Shown: positions 53,880 through 63,126, counted from the stretch's first letter. The stretch: DNA of 64,000 nt from Sinomonas sp. R1AF57 (GCF_002224485.1 NZ_CP022463.1:3688808-3752807); one strand, 5' to 3'. The notes: generated from the sequence alone by a model not told the origin. Program-made: numbers and translations.

Positions 53880-54278
53880 GTGTCAGAGTTCCGCCATCTG
53901 AGCGCTGCGATCGCGCTGTCGCCGCGCGCTGTCTCGGCCTTCGCCGGCAATCCGGCGAACCTTCCCCGCTGGGCCGAGGGCCTCGCGGGAGGCATCCGCG
54001 AGGAGCACGGCCGGTGGATCGCCGAGTCGTCGATGGGGGAGGTCGAGGTGCGCTTCGTGGGGGACACCGATGCGGGGATCCTCGACCACGAGGTCAGGCT
54101 GCCGGACGGCAGCACCGTCCTGAACCAGTTCCGCATCCTCGCCGACGGCACGCACAGCCTGGCCGTGTTCCACCTCCGCCGCGCCGAGGACATGACGGAT
54201 GCGGACTTCGAGGCGGACGCTGCCGCCGTGCAGAGCGACCTCGACGCCCTGCGCCGCGTCCTCGAGGGCGGCGCGTGA
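53880..54278 (+). CDS. SRPBCC-fold protein
   Basis: This 132-residue protein starts GTG (VSEFRHLSAAIALSPRAVSA) directly after the repeat. It has FAGNPANLPRWAEGLAGGIR, MGEVEVRFVGDTDAGILDHE and DGSTVLNQFRILADGTHSLA, a START-like pattern of polyketide-cyclase/SRPBCC proteins. It overlaps the MFS gene by 4 bp, so they form a unit. Function unknown. Confidence 0.8.
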   Translation: MSEFRHLSAAIALSPRAVSAFAGNPANLPRWAEGLAGGIREEHGRWIAESSMGEVEVRFVGDTDAGILDHEVRLPDGSTVLNQFRILADGTHSLAVFHLRRAEDMTDADFEADAAAVQSDLDALRRVLEGGA

Positions 54279-55606
54279 CCGAGACGTCCCAGCGCTCGGC
54301 GGCACCCGCCGTCGTGCGCCGGGGGATCCACCGCGCATGGCTCGTGGCGGGCGTGACGCTGCTCGCGCTCGTGGCCGCGGCCGCCTTCCGTTCGACGACC
54401 GGTGCCCTGTTCGAGCCGCTCGAGGCCGAGTTCGGCTGGACCCGGGCGGAGACGTCCGGTGCGGTGACCGCGAACCTGGTCATCTACGGGCTCGTCGCCC
54501 CGTTCGCGGCGGTGCTCATGGAGCGGTTCACGCTGCGCAAGGTCGTGGCCGTGGCGCTGCTGCTCGTCGCGGCCGGCAGCGGTCTGACCACGCTGATGAC
54601 GGCGGCCTGGCAGCTCTGGGTCCTGTGGGGAGCCTTCATCGGGGTCGGCACTGGGATGCTCGCGCTCGTGTTCGGCGCAGTCATCGCCAACCGCTGGTTC
54701 GCCGCCCGCCGCGGACTCGTCATGGGCTTCTTCTCCGCCGCAAATGCGTGCGGCCAGCTGGTCTTCCTGCCCGTCGTCGTGCACCTCGCGGCGCACGAGG
54801 GATGGCGGACGGCCGCACTGCTCGTCGCGGTGTTCGCCCTCGCGATCGTGCCGCTGCTCGCCTGGCCGTTCGCGAACTCCCCGGCCGAGGCGGGCACCCT
54901 TCCCTACGGCACCGCTGCGGACAGCGCGCCGCAGCGGGCGGAGGAGGGCGCCGTCGTGCGCCGGAGTGCCGCCGCGGAGGCGATCGCGATCCTGCGGGAG
55001 TCGCTGCGCTCGAGGGCGTTCTGGGTCCTGCTGTTCACCTTCTGGGTGTGCGGCTGGAGCACCAATGGCCTCATGCAGACCCACTTCATCCCCGCCGCGC
55101 ACGACCACGGCATGCCCGCCACCACCGCCTCGGGGCTGCTCGCGCTCATCGGCGTCTTCGACGTGATCGGCACCGTGGCGTCTGGGTGGCTGACCGACCG
55201 GATGAGGCCGTGGCTCCTGCTCGTCGCGTACTACGCGCTGCGCGGGGCGTCGCTCCTGACGGTCAACGCACTGCTCGGGCCGGATGTCGACCCGCCGCTG
55301 TGGATCTTCATCGTGTTCTACGGCCTGGACTGGGTCGCGACCGTGCCGCCCACCGTGGCGCTGTGCCGGGAGCACTTCGGGGCGGCCAAATCCTCGGTCG
55401 TGTTCGGGTGGGTCTTCGCCTCGCACATGGTCGGCGCCGGGGTCGGGGCATTCCTGGCGGGCTGGGGACGCGAGATGTCCGGCTCGTACCTGCCGGCGTG
55501 GATGTCCGCCGCGGTGCTGTGCTTCGCGGCGGCGGCGAGCCTGTTCTTCCTTCCCTCGTCGAAGAGTCACCTTTCGCCCGTCGAGGGGTCGCCCGTCTCC
55601 CGCTGA
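54275..55606 (+). CDS. MFS transporter
   Basis: This 443-residue protein has twelve membrane segments. It starts VTETSQRSAAPAVVRRGIHR and contains FRSTTGALFEPLEAEFGWTR, GTGMLALVFGAVIANRWFAA (RWF...RRG loop of the monocarboxylate/oxalate-type MFS group) and GVFDVIGTVASGWLTDRMRP in the second half. It resembles OFA-like carriers; the substrate is unknown. GTG at 54275 overlaps the SRPBCC gene (GTGA). Confidence 0.9.
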   Translation: MTETSQRSAAPAVVRRGIHRAWLVAGVTLLALVAAAAFRSTTGALFEPLEAEFGWTRAETSGAVTANLVIYGLVAPFAAVLMERFTLRKVVAVALLLVAAGSGLTTLMTAAWQLWVLWGAFIGVGTGMLALVFGAVIANRWFAARRGLVMGFFSAANACGQLVFLPVVVHLAAHEGWRTAALLVAVFALAIVPLLAWPFANSPAEAGTLPYGTAADSAPQRAEEGAVVRRSAAAEAIAILRESLRSRAFWVLLFTFWVCGWSTNGLMQTHFIPAAHDHGMPATTASGLLALIGVFDVIGTVASGWLTDRMRPWLLLVAYYALRGASLLTVNALLGPDVDPPLWIFIVFYGLDWVATVPPTVALCREHFGAAKSSVVFGWVFASHMVGAGVGAFLAGWGREMSGSYLPAWMSAAVLCFAAAASLFFLPSSKSHLSPVEGSPVSR

Positions 55607-55885
55607 GGAGGCGGGGATCTCCCGCCGTCGGCCCGGTCCCCTCGGCCCGCCGTGTCGGTCCTCCCCAGCTTTCGCGCCCGATCCTCCCCAGCTTTACGCT
55701 TCAACCCGCGCCGCTGCTGGGCTCGGCCGCGCGGGAGAGCTGAGACTCCGCCGAAACGTGGGGAAGAGCGCACGCCTCCGGCCACGGCCAGGTGTCCGGC
55801 GCGGCCAACCGGGTAGGACCGGATTCGACGGACCTGAACCGACCGATCCGAACCGACGGACCCGAACCACGAAAGAGGCGGACCC

Positions 55886-56959
55886 TTGACCGAGCAGACC
55901 CTCGTTGCCCTCGCCTGCACCGGAGCCGGCGCCGTGGACACCTTCACCCTCCATCCGGAGACCGGCCGGCTCGAGCCGGTGGCGCGCACGGCCGGACTCG
56001 ACGGCGTCGCGGCCCTCGCATTCGGTCCCGCGGGCACGCTCTACGCGGCGTGCAACGGGGAGCTGCCGCGCGTCGTCGCCCTCGAGATCCCGGGAACCGG
56101 CGCGCCCATCGAGGGCGAGTCCCGCGGCCTCCCCGCCTCGACCTGCTTCGTCTCGCTCGCGCCAGGCGGCGAGGCCCTCTTCAGCGCCTCGTACGGCGAC
56201 GGCCGGCTCGACCGGGTGCCCCTGCCCGAAACAGAGGGCGCACCGGGCCCGGAGGGGAAGACGCGCACCTACTCCACGGGCCGCAACACCCACTGCGCCG
56301 CCGTGAGTCCGGACGGACGGCACCTCTACGCGACCTCCCTCGGCGACGACCTCATCACGTGGTTCCCCGCCGACGGGCGGTCACCCGACGGTGCGCCGGT
56401 GACGGCCGACGGCGGCACCGCCCCGAGCGGGTACATCGCCGCAGAAGCCGGCTCGGGGCCGCGGTACATCAGGCTCAACGCGGCCGGGGACCGGGCCTAC
56501 GTGGTCCACGAGCTGACCGGGGACGTCGCCGTCTACGCCCGGGACGCCGAGACCGGCCAGCTCGAGCTCCTGCAGCGGGTCTCCGCCGTCGAGGGCCTCG
56601 GCCTCGAGCCGGGCCCGGTACGCTCCGCGGAGACCCCGGACCCGGGGCCAGGCGTCGTCTGGGCCGCGGACCTCCGCCTCACCCCGGACGGCCGCTACCT
56701 GTACACGAGCGAGCGCTCCACGAGCACCGTTGCCTGCTTCGCCATCCGGGACGGGGGCGCACTCGAGTTCCTCGGCCGGACCGACACCGAGGCGCAGCCG
56801 TGCGGGATGGCGATCGACCCGTCCGGGCGGTTCCTTCTCGTGTGCGGCGAGGCCTCCTCGCAGGTCACCGCGTACCGGATCGGTGAGGACGGCTCGCTGT
56901 CCGAGGCGTCCCGGGCGGAGACCAGCACCGGGCCGCTGTGGATCGAGTGCCGGGCCTGA
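55886..56959 (+). CDS. pgl: Lactonase-family beta-propeller (6-phosphogluconolactonase-like)
   Basis: This 357-residue protein has a seven-bladed propeller of the YbhE type: TGAGAVDTFTLHPETGRLEP, NTHCAAVSPDGRHLYATSLG, ELTGDVAVYARDAETGQLEL, DLRLTPDGRYLYTSERSTST and GMAIDPSGRFLLVCGEASSQ. It hydrolyses 6-phosphogluconolactone if the annotation holds, the step before the Gnd enzyme at 14148. The start is TTG at 55886 after AGAGGCGG. The 280 bp upstream hold short direct repeats TCCTCCCCAGCTTT (about 55660 and 55681) but no gene. Confidence 0.9.
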   Translation: MTEQTLVALACTGAGAVDTFTLHPETGRLEPVARTAGLDGVAALAFGPAGTLYAACNGELPRVVALEIPGTGAPIEGESRGLPASTCFVSLAPGGEALFSASYGDGRLDRVPLPETEGAPGPEGKTRTYSTGRNTHCAAVSPDGRHLYATSLGDDLITWFPADGRSPDGAPVTADGGTAPSGYIAAEAGSGPRYIRLNAAGDRAYVVHELTGDVAVYARDAETGQLELLQRVSAVEGLGLEPGPVRSAETPDPGPGVVWAADLRLTPDGRYLYTSERSTSTVACFAIRDGGALEFLGRTDTEAQPCGMAIDPSGRFLLVCGEASSQVTAYRIGEDGSLSEASRAETSTGPLWIECRA

Positions 56960-57000
56960 CGCGGGGCGACGGCGCGGCGTGAGGCGAGCCGCCGCCGTCG

Positions 57001-57570
57001 TCAGCCCGTGTGGCGGCCGGTGAGCTTGTCCCGCAGCCGGTCGACGAGCCCGACGCCAGCGCCGACCGTCTTGTGGAAGAGCTCCGAGTGCGGCGCGCTC
57101 GGGTGCGGGCGCGTCGGTGCGACCTTCTTCGCGTTCTGCACCTTCTTCCCCAGGTCGATGAGCTGGTCCGTGGGGATGTGCGCGCGCAGCTGGGGGAACT
57201 GCTCCGACTCCTCGTCGTTGGCGTGGTGCCGCAGCTTCCCGTCGAGCTCCCGGACGATCTCGAGGAAGCGCGGCTCCTGGGCGTCGACGCCCTCGAGCCG
57301 CTTCATGATCTCGACGATCTCGGCGTGCTCGCCCTTGTCGTGCTCGACCTCCTCCTTGCCGTTGGGCACGTGCTCCTCCACCACGGGGTAGACGTACATC
57401 TCCTCCGCGACGGCGTGCCGCATCACCTCGGCGATGACGGTGTCGGCGAGGTCCCGCCGGGCGGCGGCGTCCGGCGTCCCCTCGATCCGGGAGATCAGGT
57501 CGACCATGTCCTGGTGGTCGGTCGTGAGGATGTCGACGACGTCGGGCTCGGTTCCGGCTGTCTCTGTCAT
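57001..57570 (-). CDS. Hemerythrin HHE-domain protein
   Basis: This 189-residue protein has an HHE bundle with VVDILTTDHQDMVDLISRIE, MRHAVAEEMYVYPVVEEHVP and the second His/Glu set in KLRHHANDEESEQFPQLRAH. The conserved His/Glu residues suggest a non-haem di-iron site. The C-terminal tail (about 140-189) is Pro/Arg-rich. ATG at 57570 follows AAGGAG. Roles in oxygen or nitrosative response are typical; none is shown here. Confidence 0.93.
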   Translation of the reverse strand: MTETAGTEPDVVDILTTDHQDMVDLISRIEGTPDAAARRDLADTVIAEVMRHAVAEEMYVYPVVEEHVPNGKEEVEHDKGEHAEIVEIMKRLEGVDAQEPRFLEIVRELDGKLRHHANDEESEQFPQLRAHIPTDQLIDLGKKVQNAKKVAPTRPHPSAPHSELFHKTVGAGVGLVDRLRDKLTGRHTG

Positions 57571-57667
57571 GGCGTGCTCCTTCGGGTTGGGGTGGCGTGT
57601 GCCAGCCATCTACCCGCTGCGCGCGGGGGCAACCACGCGCCGTCGTGCCCCGGCGGCGGCTGGCGCC

Positions 57668-58756
57668 TCAGCGCACGACGGCGAGCAGCCTCGCCCGGGT
57701 GCCCGGCAGCGCCACCGCTGCCACGAGGACGCCCGCCGCGACCCCGATGACCGTGTCGAGCGCCCGGAACGCCACGAGGATGGTGGGGTCCGCGGGAGCG
57801 GCGAGCTGGGTCATCATCAGGATCAGCGGGGTGAAGAAGCCGAGCGCGAGGCCGTAGCGCCGGGCCATGAACAGCTCGGTCGGGAAGAGCAGTGCCATGA
57901 CCGCGAGGGCCGCCGAGGCGGCGTCGAGGCCGGGTGCGAACAGCGCGAGCGTCACCGCGAGCCCCGCGAAGGTGCCGAGCACCCGGTGGCTGCTGCGGCG
58001 CAGGACGCTTGGCAGACCCGGGCGCAGGTGGCGTCCCGGGTCCGCCGCGGCGAGCGGGATGACGGCCGAGGCGATGGCCCAGTTGGCGTGGTCGACGCCG
58101 AGCAGCACCCCGGCGGACCCGGCGGCCGCTGTCGCGAGGGCGTAGCGGCCCGCATGGGCCGCGGTGAGCGCGAGCCGGGACTGCCCCGGCTCGGTCTCAT
58201 GGCGCACCGGACCGGCCTGGGGCCGTTCGCCGAGCAGCCCGAGGGCCACCGAGAACGCCACAGTGGCGGCGCAGATCGCCAGGCCAGTGGTCGGCGAGAC
58301 GCGTCCCGGCGGGACGGTGGCGAGTGCTCCGAGCGCGAAGATCCCGAAGAACGGACCCTGCGGGTTCAGGCCCAGCCCATCGGTCACGACCGCCGCCGCA
58401 TACGCGAACGGCACCGCGCAGGCGACGAGGAGCCAAGGACCTGCCTGTGCGGCCGCGACGAGGATGCCGATGGATGCCCCCGCGAGCAGGACCGACCCGG
58501 CCTGGGCCTGGTGGCGGAGTCGGAGCCAGCGCGGCTCGCCGCGGCCGTACATTCCGGCGAAGGAGCCGAACACCGCGTAGATGATGAGGTCCGACCTGCC
58601 CGCCAGGACCAGCGTGAGCCCCGGGACCGCGAGGCCCAGGGCCACCCGGCACGCGTGCAGCCACGCTCCGCCGGGCGCGGCGGGCAAGCGTGGTGCGGCA
58701 GGCAGGCCGGGCGCGGCGGCCCTCTGGGGCGCGGCGGGCAGGGGGTAGTTCGGCAC
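57668..58756 (-). CDS. FUSC-family inner-membrane protein
   Basis: This 362-residue protein has about ten membrane segments in two halves, with LIIYAVFGSFAGMYGRGEPR near the front and ASAVIPLAAADPGRHLRPGL and HRVLGTFAGLAVTLALF in the second half. This is the FUSC/aromatic-acid-exporter fold. The GTG at 58756 follows AGGAGAAGAT. It is divergent from the LysR gene, which probably controls it. Confidence 0.85.
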   Translation of the reverse strand: MPNYPLPAAPQRAAAPGLPAAPRLPAAPGGAWLHACRVALGLAVPGLTLVLAGRSDLIIYAVFGSFAGMYGRGEPRWLRLRHQAQAGSVLLAGASIGILVAAAQAGPWLLVACAVPFAYAAAVVTDGLGLNPQGPFFGIFALGALATVPPGRVSPTTGLAICAATVAFSVALGLLGERPQAGPVRHETEPGQSRLALTAAHAGRYALATAAAGSAGVLLGVDHANWAIASAVIPLAAADPGRHLRPGLPSVLRRSSHRVLGTFAGLAVTLALFAPGLDAASAALAVMALLFPTELFMARRYGLALGFFTPLILMMTQLAAPADPTILVAFRALDTVIGVAAGVLVAAVALPGTRARLLAVVR

Positions 58757-58831
58757 ATCTTCTCCTGGGTGGGGACTCCTGCCACCTTGACCCACCTTCC
58801 GCGCGGTCGTCCAAGCGATTCTTCCGACCGG

Positions 58832-58852
58832 TCGATCGGCGCCGCCTATCGA
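58832..58852. promoter_or_regulatory. Possible LysR operator
   Basis: TCGAT (58832-58836) and ATCGA (58848-58852) form a spaced dyad in the 135-bp divergent gap between the FUSC and LysR genes, with the A/T positions of a T-N11-A type site. Confidence 0.5.
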
Positions 58853-58891
58853 GACGGCGCCGGCTGGCCATCCGCGTGGTCCAATGGGCGC

Positions 58892-59794
58892 ATGCTGTTC
58901 CGCCAACTGGAATACTTCGTGGCGCTGGCCCGGGAGCGGCACTTCGGCCGCGCGGCGATTGCGTGCTTCGTCTCGCAGCCCACCCTGTCCGAGGCGATCC
59001 GCAAGCTCGAGCGCGAGCTCAGGGTGCCGCTCGTGCGGCGCGGGCACGCGTTCGAGGGCCTGACCCCGGAGGGCGAGCGGCTGGTCCACTGGGCCCGCCG
59101 CATCCTCGCCGACCACGACGCACTCCGTCAGGAGGTCACGGCCCTCCGCACCGGGCTGACGGGGGAGCTGCGTGTCGGCGTCGTGCCCGCGGCGGCGGCC
59201 ACGGTGGCCGAGCTGACGGATGCGTTCTGCGCCGAGCACCCGCTGGTCGCGGTGCGGCTCGAGACGAGCCTGCGCTCGGCCGAGGTCATCGACAGGATCC
59301 GCGCCTTCGACCTCGATGCCGGCGTGATCCACCCCGGCGGGCAGGACACCGACGGCCTGTGCGTGACGCCGCTGTACGAGGAGCGGCAGGTGCTCGTCGC
59401 AGGAGCCGATCTGCTGCCCGGGGCGCCCACCCGGGTCGACTGGGCGGACGCCGCCGAGCTGCCCCTGTGCCTGCTGAGTGCCGGGATGCAGGGCCGGCAG
59501 GTGGTCGACGACGCCTTCGCCGCCCGCGGGCTCGCCGCGACGCCACGCCTCGAGGCGGACTCGATCGTCACGCTGCTCGCCCACGTCGGCGCCGGGCCGT
59601 GGGCCAGCATCCTGCCCGAATCGTGGGTGCGCACGATGGGCGCGCCTGCCGGGACCCGCGTGCTCGAGCTGGGCGGGGAGCCGACGACCGCGGCCGTCGC
59701 CCTCGTCACGCCCGCCGGCGAGCCCGGCCCGGTGCTGGCGCGCGCGTTCGCCGCTGTCGTCCCCCCGCCCGCTTCAGGGGGCCGGCAGCGGTAG
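58892..59794 (+). CDS. LysR-family transcriptional regulator
   Basis: This 300-residue regulator has an N-terminal winged helix (MLFRQLEYFVALARERHFGR, SQPTLSEAIRKLERELRVPL, VRRGHAFEGLTPEGERL) and a two-lobed periplasmic-binding-like ligand domain. ATG at 58892. It probably autoregulates and controls the divergent FUSC gene; the inducer is unknown. Confidence 0.92.
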   Translation: MLFRQLEYFVALARERHFGRAAIACFVSQPTLSEAIRKLERELRVPLVRRGHAFEGLTPEGERLVHWARRILADHDALRQEVTALRTGLTGELRVGVVPAAAATVAELTDAFCAEHPLVAVRLETSLRSAEVIDRIRAFDLDAGVIHPGGQDTDGLCVTPLYEERQVLVAGADLLPGAPTRVDWADAAELPLCLLSAGMQGRQVVDDAFAARGLAATPRLEADSIVTLLAHVGAGPWASILPESWVRTMGAPAGTRVLELGGEPTTAAVALVTPAGEPGPVLARAFAAVVPPPASGGRQR

Positions 59795-59910
59795 CCTCGC
59801 CGCGCCGAGGGCTGGGTTTCCGAATGTGCCGCGGCGGGTATGGATCGGGGGTCACGGCTATTCGGGGCCCAGAGGCACGAGCGATCCCCTCGAGGGATGG
59901 AGGTCTGATC

Positions 59911-60081
59911 TTGGCTGGACTGAGGGACTTCAGCGATGCCGAGCTCGATATCCTCCTCAGCATCGCCGTCCAGGAGAAGGCGTCGGCAGACGCTGGACTG
60001 CGCAAGGCGCAGGCCAGGGCCGAGGATGCAGGGAGGGTGCTGCAGCGGCTGATGCGGGAGGCAACTGCTCGACGGAATTGA
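59911..60081 (+). CDS. Small helical protein of unknown function
   Basis: TTG at 59911 follows GGAGG with seven-base spacing and opens a 56-codon frame (LAGLRDFSDAELDILLSIAV then QEKASADAGLRKAQARAEDA). It is helical and charged, like a small coiled coil. There is no recognised family. The good ribosome site and strong codon bias favour a real gene. Confidence 0.55.
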   Translation: MAGLRDFSDAELDILLSIAVQEKASADAGLRKAQARAEDAGRVLQRLMREATARRN

Positions 60082-60190
60082 ATGCGCCTTCTGGCTGCCG
60101 ACAACGCAGCCGTCTGCATAAGCCGCGCCGTTCGGGGTAGTCAGCCATGCAAAGCGAGCTCTGACGAATACCGACGAAACGGAGGACGCG

Positions 60191-60613
60191 ATGCCCAAGA
60201 CGGACAAGAGCGGAAAGGCGAGGAAGGACGAACTCCCCTCGACCATTCAGCGCTCGGGAAAAAAGGCGCAGCAGACCTTCGCCAAAGCCCACGATTCAGC
60301 TGAGGAGAGCTACCACGACGAGGAGCGGGCCCACCGCGTCGCCTACTCCGCCCTGAAGCACACGCACGAGAAGGTCGGTGACCACTGGGAGCCCAAGGAA
60401 GGCAAGGGCCCGTCGGACGAGCAGGCCAAGGGCGGCAAGACCACCCGGCGCGAAACCCACGGAGGTGTCGATGCGAATGCATCGAAGCAGCACCTCTACG
60501 ACCTCGCCAAGAAGCTCGACGTCCCGGGCCGTTCGCACATGACAAAGGGTGAGCTGGTCGAGGCGCTGGAGAAGGCAAACACGAAGAAGACGGCGCAGAG
60601 CCGCAAGAAATAG
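60191..60613 (+). CDS. ChaB-family protein with Rho-N/SAP-like C-terminus
   Basis: This 140-residue basic protein has a ChaB domain (ELPSTIQRSGKKAQQTFAKA, HDSAEESYHDEERAHRVAYS, ALKHTHEKVGDHW). A Gly/Lys/Thr linker leads to a SAP/Rho-N-like helix pair (KQHLYDLAKKLDVPGRSHMT then KGELVEALEKAN). ChaB is named as a cation-transport regulator in E. coli, but Rho-N-like tails suggest nucleic-acid binding. ATG at 60191. Confidence 0.9.
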   Translation: MPKTDKSGKARKDELPSTIQRSGKKAQQTFAKAHDSAEESYHDEERAHRVAYSALKHTHEKVGDHWEPKEGKGPSDEQAKGGKTTRRETHGGVDANASKQHLYDLAKKLDVPGRSHMTKGELVEALEKANTKKTAQSRKK

Positions 60614-60659
60614 GGACATGCATTTCCCCGACGGAGCGAGTTTCTGTCCGAAGGCACTT

Positions 60660-60673
60660 CTTTACATGTAAAG
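60660..60673. promoter_or_regulatory. 14-bp palindrome CTTTACATGTAAAG
   Basis: A perfect AT-rich dyad in an otherwise GC-rich gap, 45 bp before the ATG at 60719. It is at a distance suited to an operator or promoter element. ACATGTAAAAGATATG at 63127-63142 shares the ACATGTAAA core. Confidence 0.65.
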
Positions 60674-60718
60674 TCGGCGTGCCGGGAAGGGGACAGCCCG
60701 GCGGCAGGAGACCACCTC

Positions 60719-61348
60719 ATGAGCACCACAGCCGACTCGCCAGAACGCCACGCGCTGGCGCCGGGCGAGCGCCTCGCACTCCGTTCGGGGACAGAGACCC
60801 GAACGGGCACCATCACCGACGTGCCCTCCTCAGGCTGCGTCCGCCTCGCCGACGACGCGACGGGCCGGATCGTGCTCGTGGACCTGTCCCACTGGGACAC
60901 CGTCCTGCTCGACACCTCCTGGCCCGCGCCGCGCCTGGATGCCGAGGGCCAGTGGCTGCGCGACGCGATCGCCGCCGACCCTGACATCCTCGGGCTGGGT
61001 GCCCTCCGTGCAGCCCACCGCTCCCACAGCATGGACGCCCTCATCCTCGATGACCCGGCCACCGGCACCCGCTACGCCGTCGACATCCAGCCCGGAATGG
61101 CCGATGCGGCGCAGCTGGAGCGCGCGGCGGCCGCTGCCGCCGCGGAGCAGGGACGCAGCCCGCACACTGTCGTGGTGCCCGTCGTCGTCGCCGAGCAGAT
61201 CCCGGAAGCCCTGCGCCCCACGGTGGGGCTCGCGGTGCAGATGGCCGCGGCGGACACCGGCCACGGTCTCCGCCTTGAGCCCACCGTCCTCGCTGAGGAG
61301 ACCGGCGCGGCGGGGAGGCTCTTCGACGCGTGCACCGGCGCCGCCTGA
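60719..61348 (+). CDS. Hypothetical protein
   Basis: This 209-residue protein has an N-terminal beta-rich part (GERLALRSGTETRTGTITDV, GRIVLVDLSHWDTVLLDTSW) and an Ala-rich middle (DAAQLERAAAAAAAEQGRSP). There is no membrane segment and no motif I recognise. ATG at 60719 follows GGCAGGAG. It stands alone between the ChaB gene and the convergent lysE. Confidence 0.7.
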   Translation: MSTTADSPERHALAPGERLALRSGTETRTGTITDVPSSGCVRLADDATGRIVLVDLSHWDTVLLDTSWPAPRLDAEGQWLRDAIAADPDILGLGALRAAHRSHSMDALILDDPATGTRYAVDIQPGMADAAQLERAAAAAAAEQGRSPHTVVVPVVVAEQIPEALRPTVGLAVQMAAADTGHGLRLEPTVLAEETGAAGRLFDACTGAA

Positions 61349-61422
61349 TCCAGTGGGCCTCCGGGCGACCGTCGGCCGCCTCCACGCGGGCACGCACGAC
61401 CGCGACCACCCGCCGTCGTGCG

Positions 61423-62028
61423 TCAGCCGCCGAAGGCGAGCATGGCCGCGAGGGTGACCATGAGCACGGCCACGAAGCCGTCGAGGACGCGCCAGGCCGA
61501 GGGGCGGGCGAAGAAGCCGCTCAGCGAGCGGGCGCCATAGCCGATGGTCGGGAACCAGAGGGCGCTCGCGGTCGCGGCACCGGCACCGAAGGCCCAGCGC
61601 CCGTCGCCCTGGGCGTTCGCGAGGGAGCCGAGGAGCACGAGCGTGTCGAGGTACACGTGGGGGTTGAGCCAGGTCAGCGCCAGGACCGTCGCGACCGCGG
61701 CCCACGCCGTCCCGTTGCCGCGCGCCTCTGAGGCGTGCAGTGCGCCGGGCCGGAGCGCCCGTTTGGCCGCGAAGAGCCCATAGGCGACCAGGAACGCCAC
61801 ACCGATCCAGCGGACCACCTCGAGGAGGGACGGCGCGCTCTGCACCGCCGCTCCGACCCCGGCCACTCCGGCGAAGATGAGGGCCGCGTCGCTCGCCGCG
61901 CACACGAGCACCACCGGCAGCACCCACTCGCGCTTGATGCCCTGGCGGAGCACGAAGGCGTTCTGCGCGCCGATCGCGACGATGAGGCCGAGGCTCGCGC
62001 CGAGGCCCGCGAGGTAGGAGAGGATCAC
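61423..62028 (-). CDS. lysE: LysE/ArgO-type amino-acid exporter
   Basis: This 201-residue protein has six membrane segments and the LysE pattern VILSYLAGLGASLGLIVAIG, AQNAFVLRQGIKREWVLPVV, ALTWLNPHVYLDTLVLLGSL and a C-terminal segment SAWRVLDGFVAVLMVTLAAM. It exports basic amino acids. The GTG at 62028 gives the family length; upstream in-frame ATGs at 62079 and 62085 would add 17-19 residues. It is divergent from the lysG-type gene, its likely activator. Confidence 0.92.
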   Translation of the reverse strand: MILSYLAGLGASLGLIVAIGAQNAFVLRQGIKREWVLPVVLVCAASDAALIFAGVAGVGAAVQSAPSLLEVVRWIGVAFLVAYGLFAAKRALRPGALHASEARGNGTAWAAVATVLALTWLNPHVYLDTLVLLGSLANAQGDGRWAFGAGAATASALWFPTIGYGARSLSGFFARPSAWRVLDGFVAVLMVTLAAMLAFGG

Positions 62029-62097
62029 ATCTCGACGGTACGGAGCACGCTTCTGAAGAGCAACTAACGATATCTGCATCCGCATTAGGATCTCTTC

Positions 62098-63027
62098 ATG
62101 GACTTGGAGCAGCTGCGGGCGCTCGCCGCCGTCGTGGACCAGGAGACCTTCGAGGCCGCGGCGGACGAGCTGCGCATCACCCCCTCCGCCGTCAGCCAGC
62201 GGATCAAGGCGCTCGAGCGCAGCGTCGACAGCGTCCTCGTGCGCCGGCTCAAGCCCGTCGTCCCCACCCCTGCGGGGGAGCGGCTGCTGCGCTCGGCCCG
62301 CCAGCTGCTCCTGCTCGCCGACGAGGCCCTGCTCGCCCTCCGCGCCTCGGGTGCCGAAACGCACGACGCCGCGGGCTGGGGTGGCGCGGGCGGGGGCGCC
62401 GGCCGGACCGAACGGCTGAGGGTGCCGATCGTGGCGAACGCGGACTCCATCGCGACGTGGCTGCCGCCGGCGATCCGCGAGGTCGCCCTGGGAGGGCGGA
62501 TCGCCGTCGAGCTCCTCCGCGACGACGAGCACGCCACCGCGGAACTGCTCCGTTCCGGGGACGCGGTGGGGGCCGTGACCGCGGACCCTCGTCCCGTGCA
62601 GGGGTGCAGCGTACGGCCGCTGGGGACCATGGTCTACCGGGCGAAGGCCTCGGCCGAGTTCGTGGAGCGCTGGTTCCCGGGCGGGGCGACCGCCCAGGCT
62701 CTGGCCGCGGCACCCGTCATGCAGTACGACCGGAAGGACTCGCACCAGCTCGCACTGCTGGCCCGGGTGGCGCCGGAGGCGACCCCGCCGCAGCACTTCA
62801 TCCCCGACTCGGTGCAGTACGTCGAGGCGGTCGCGGCGGGCCTTGGCTGGGGCATGGTGCCGGACCAGCAGGACCCGGACGGGCTCCTGGTGGAGCTGGA
62901 CCCGTCCTGGAGCGAGGACCTCGAGCTGTTCTGGCAGTCGTGGACGCTCGACTCGCCGGGCCTCGAGGAGGTGAGCGCCGCCGTCGTGCGCGCCGCCCGC
63001 GTGCTGCGACCCTCGTTGGAGATCTAG
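62098..63027 (+). CDS. lysG: LysG/ArgP-type LysR regulator
   Basis: This 309-residue regulator starts MDLEQLRALAAVVDQETFEA, with the LysG helix ELRITPSAVSQRIKALERSV. The effector domain has IVANADSIATWLPPAIREVA and LLARVAPEATPPQHFIPDSV, typical of ArgP/LysG. It activates lysE in response to Lys/Arg in Corynebacterium; that is inferred here from the divergent pair with 69 bp between. A Gly/Ala insert (AAGWGGAGGGAGRT) lies near residue 95. Confidence 0.92.
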   Translation: MDLEQLRALAAVVDQETFEAAADELRITPSAVSQRIKALERSVDSVLVRRLKPVVPTPAGERLLRSARQLLLLADEALLALRASGAETHDAAGWGGAGGGAGRTERLRVPIVANADSIATWLPPAIREVALGGRIAVELLRDDEHATAELLRSGDAVGAVTADPRPVQGCSVRPLGTMVYRAKASAEFVERWFPGGATAQALAAAPVMQYDRKDSHQLALLARVAPEATPPQHFIPDSVQYVEAVAAGLGWGMVPDQQDPDGLLVELDPSWSEDLELFWQSWTLDSPGLEEVSAAVVRAARVLRPSLEI

Positions 63028-63096
63028 CGCATTCCGTGTCACCCGCGACCGCCGGAGGGCCGCGCCTCCCGGCGGCCGCGGATGCCCCCAATGACG

Positions 63097-63126
63097 CCAA
63101 TGCGAGGACCCAGCTCCTCGCATTGG
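63097..63126 (+). terminator. Hairpin after lysG
   Basis: CCAATGCGAGGA (63097-63108), CCCAGC and TCCTCGCATTGG (63115-63126) form a perfect 12-bp stem 70 bp past the lysG stop. No T-tract follows. It probably ends the transcript. Confidence 0.65.

Noticed and set aside
53711-55570. Long antisense open frame over the SRPBCC and MFS genes
   Set aside because: Arg/His/Glu-rich translation with no motif; explained by the codon bias of the MFS gene.
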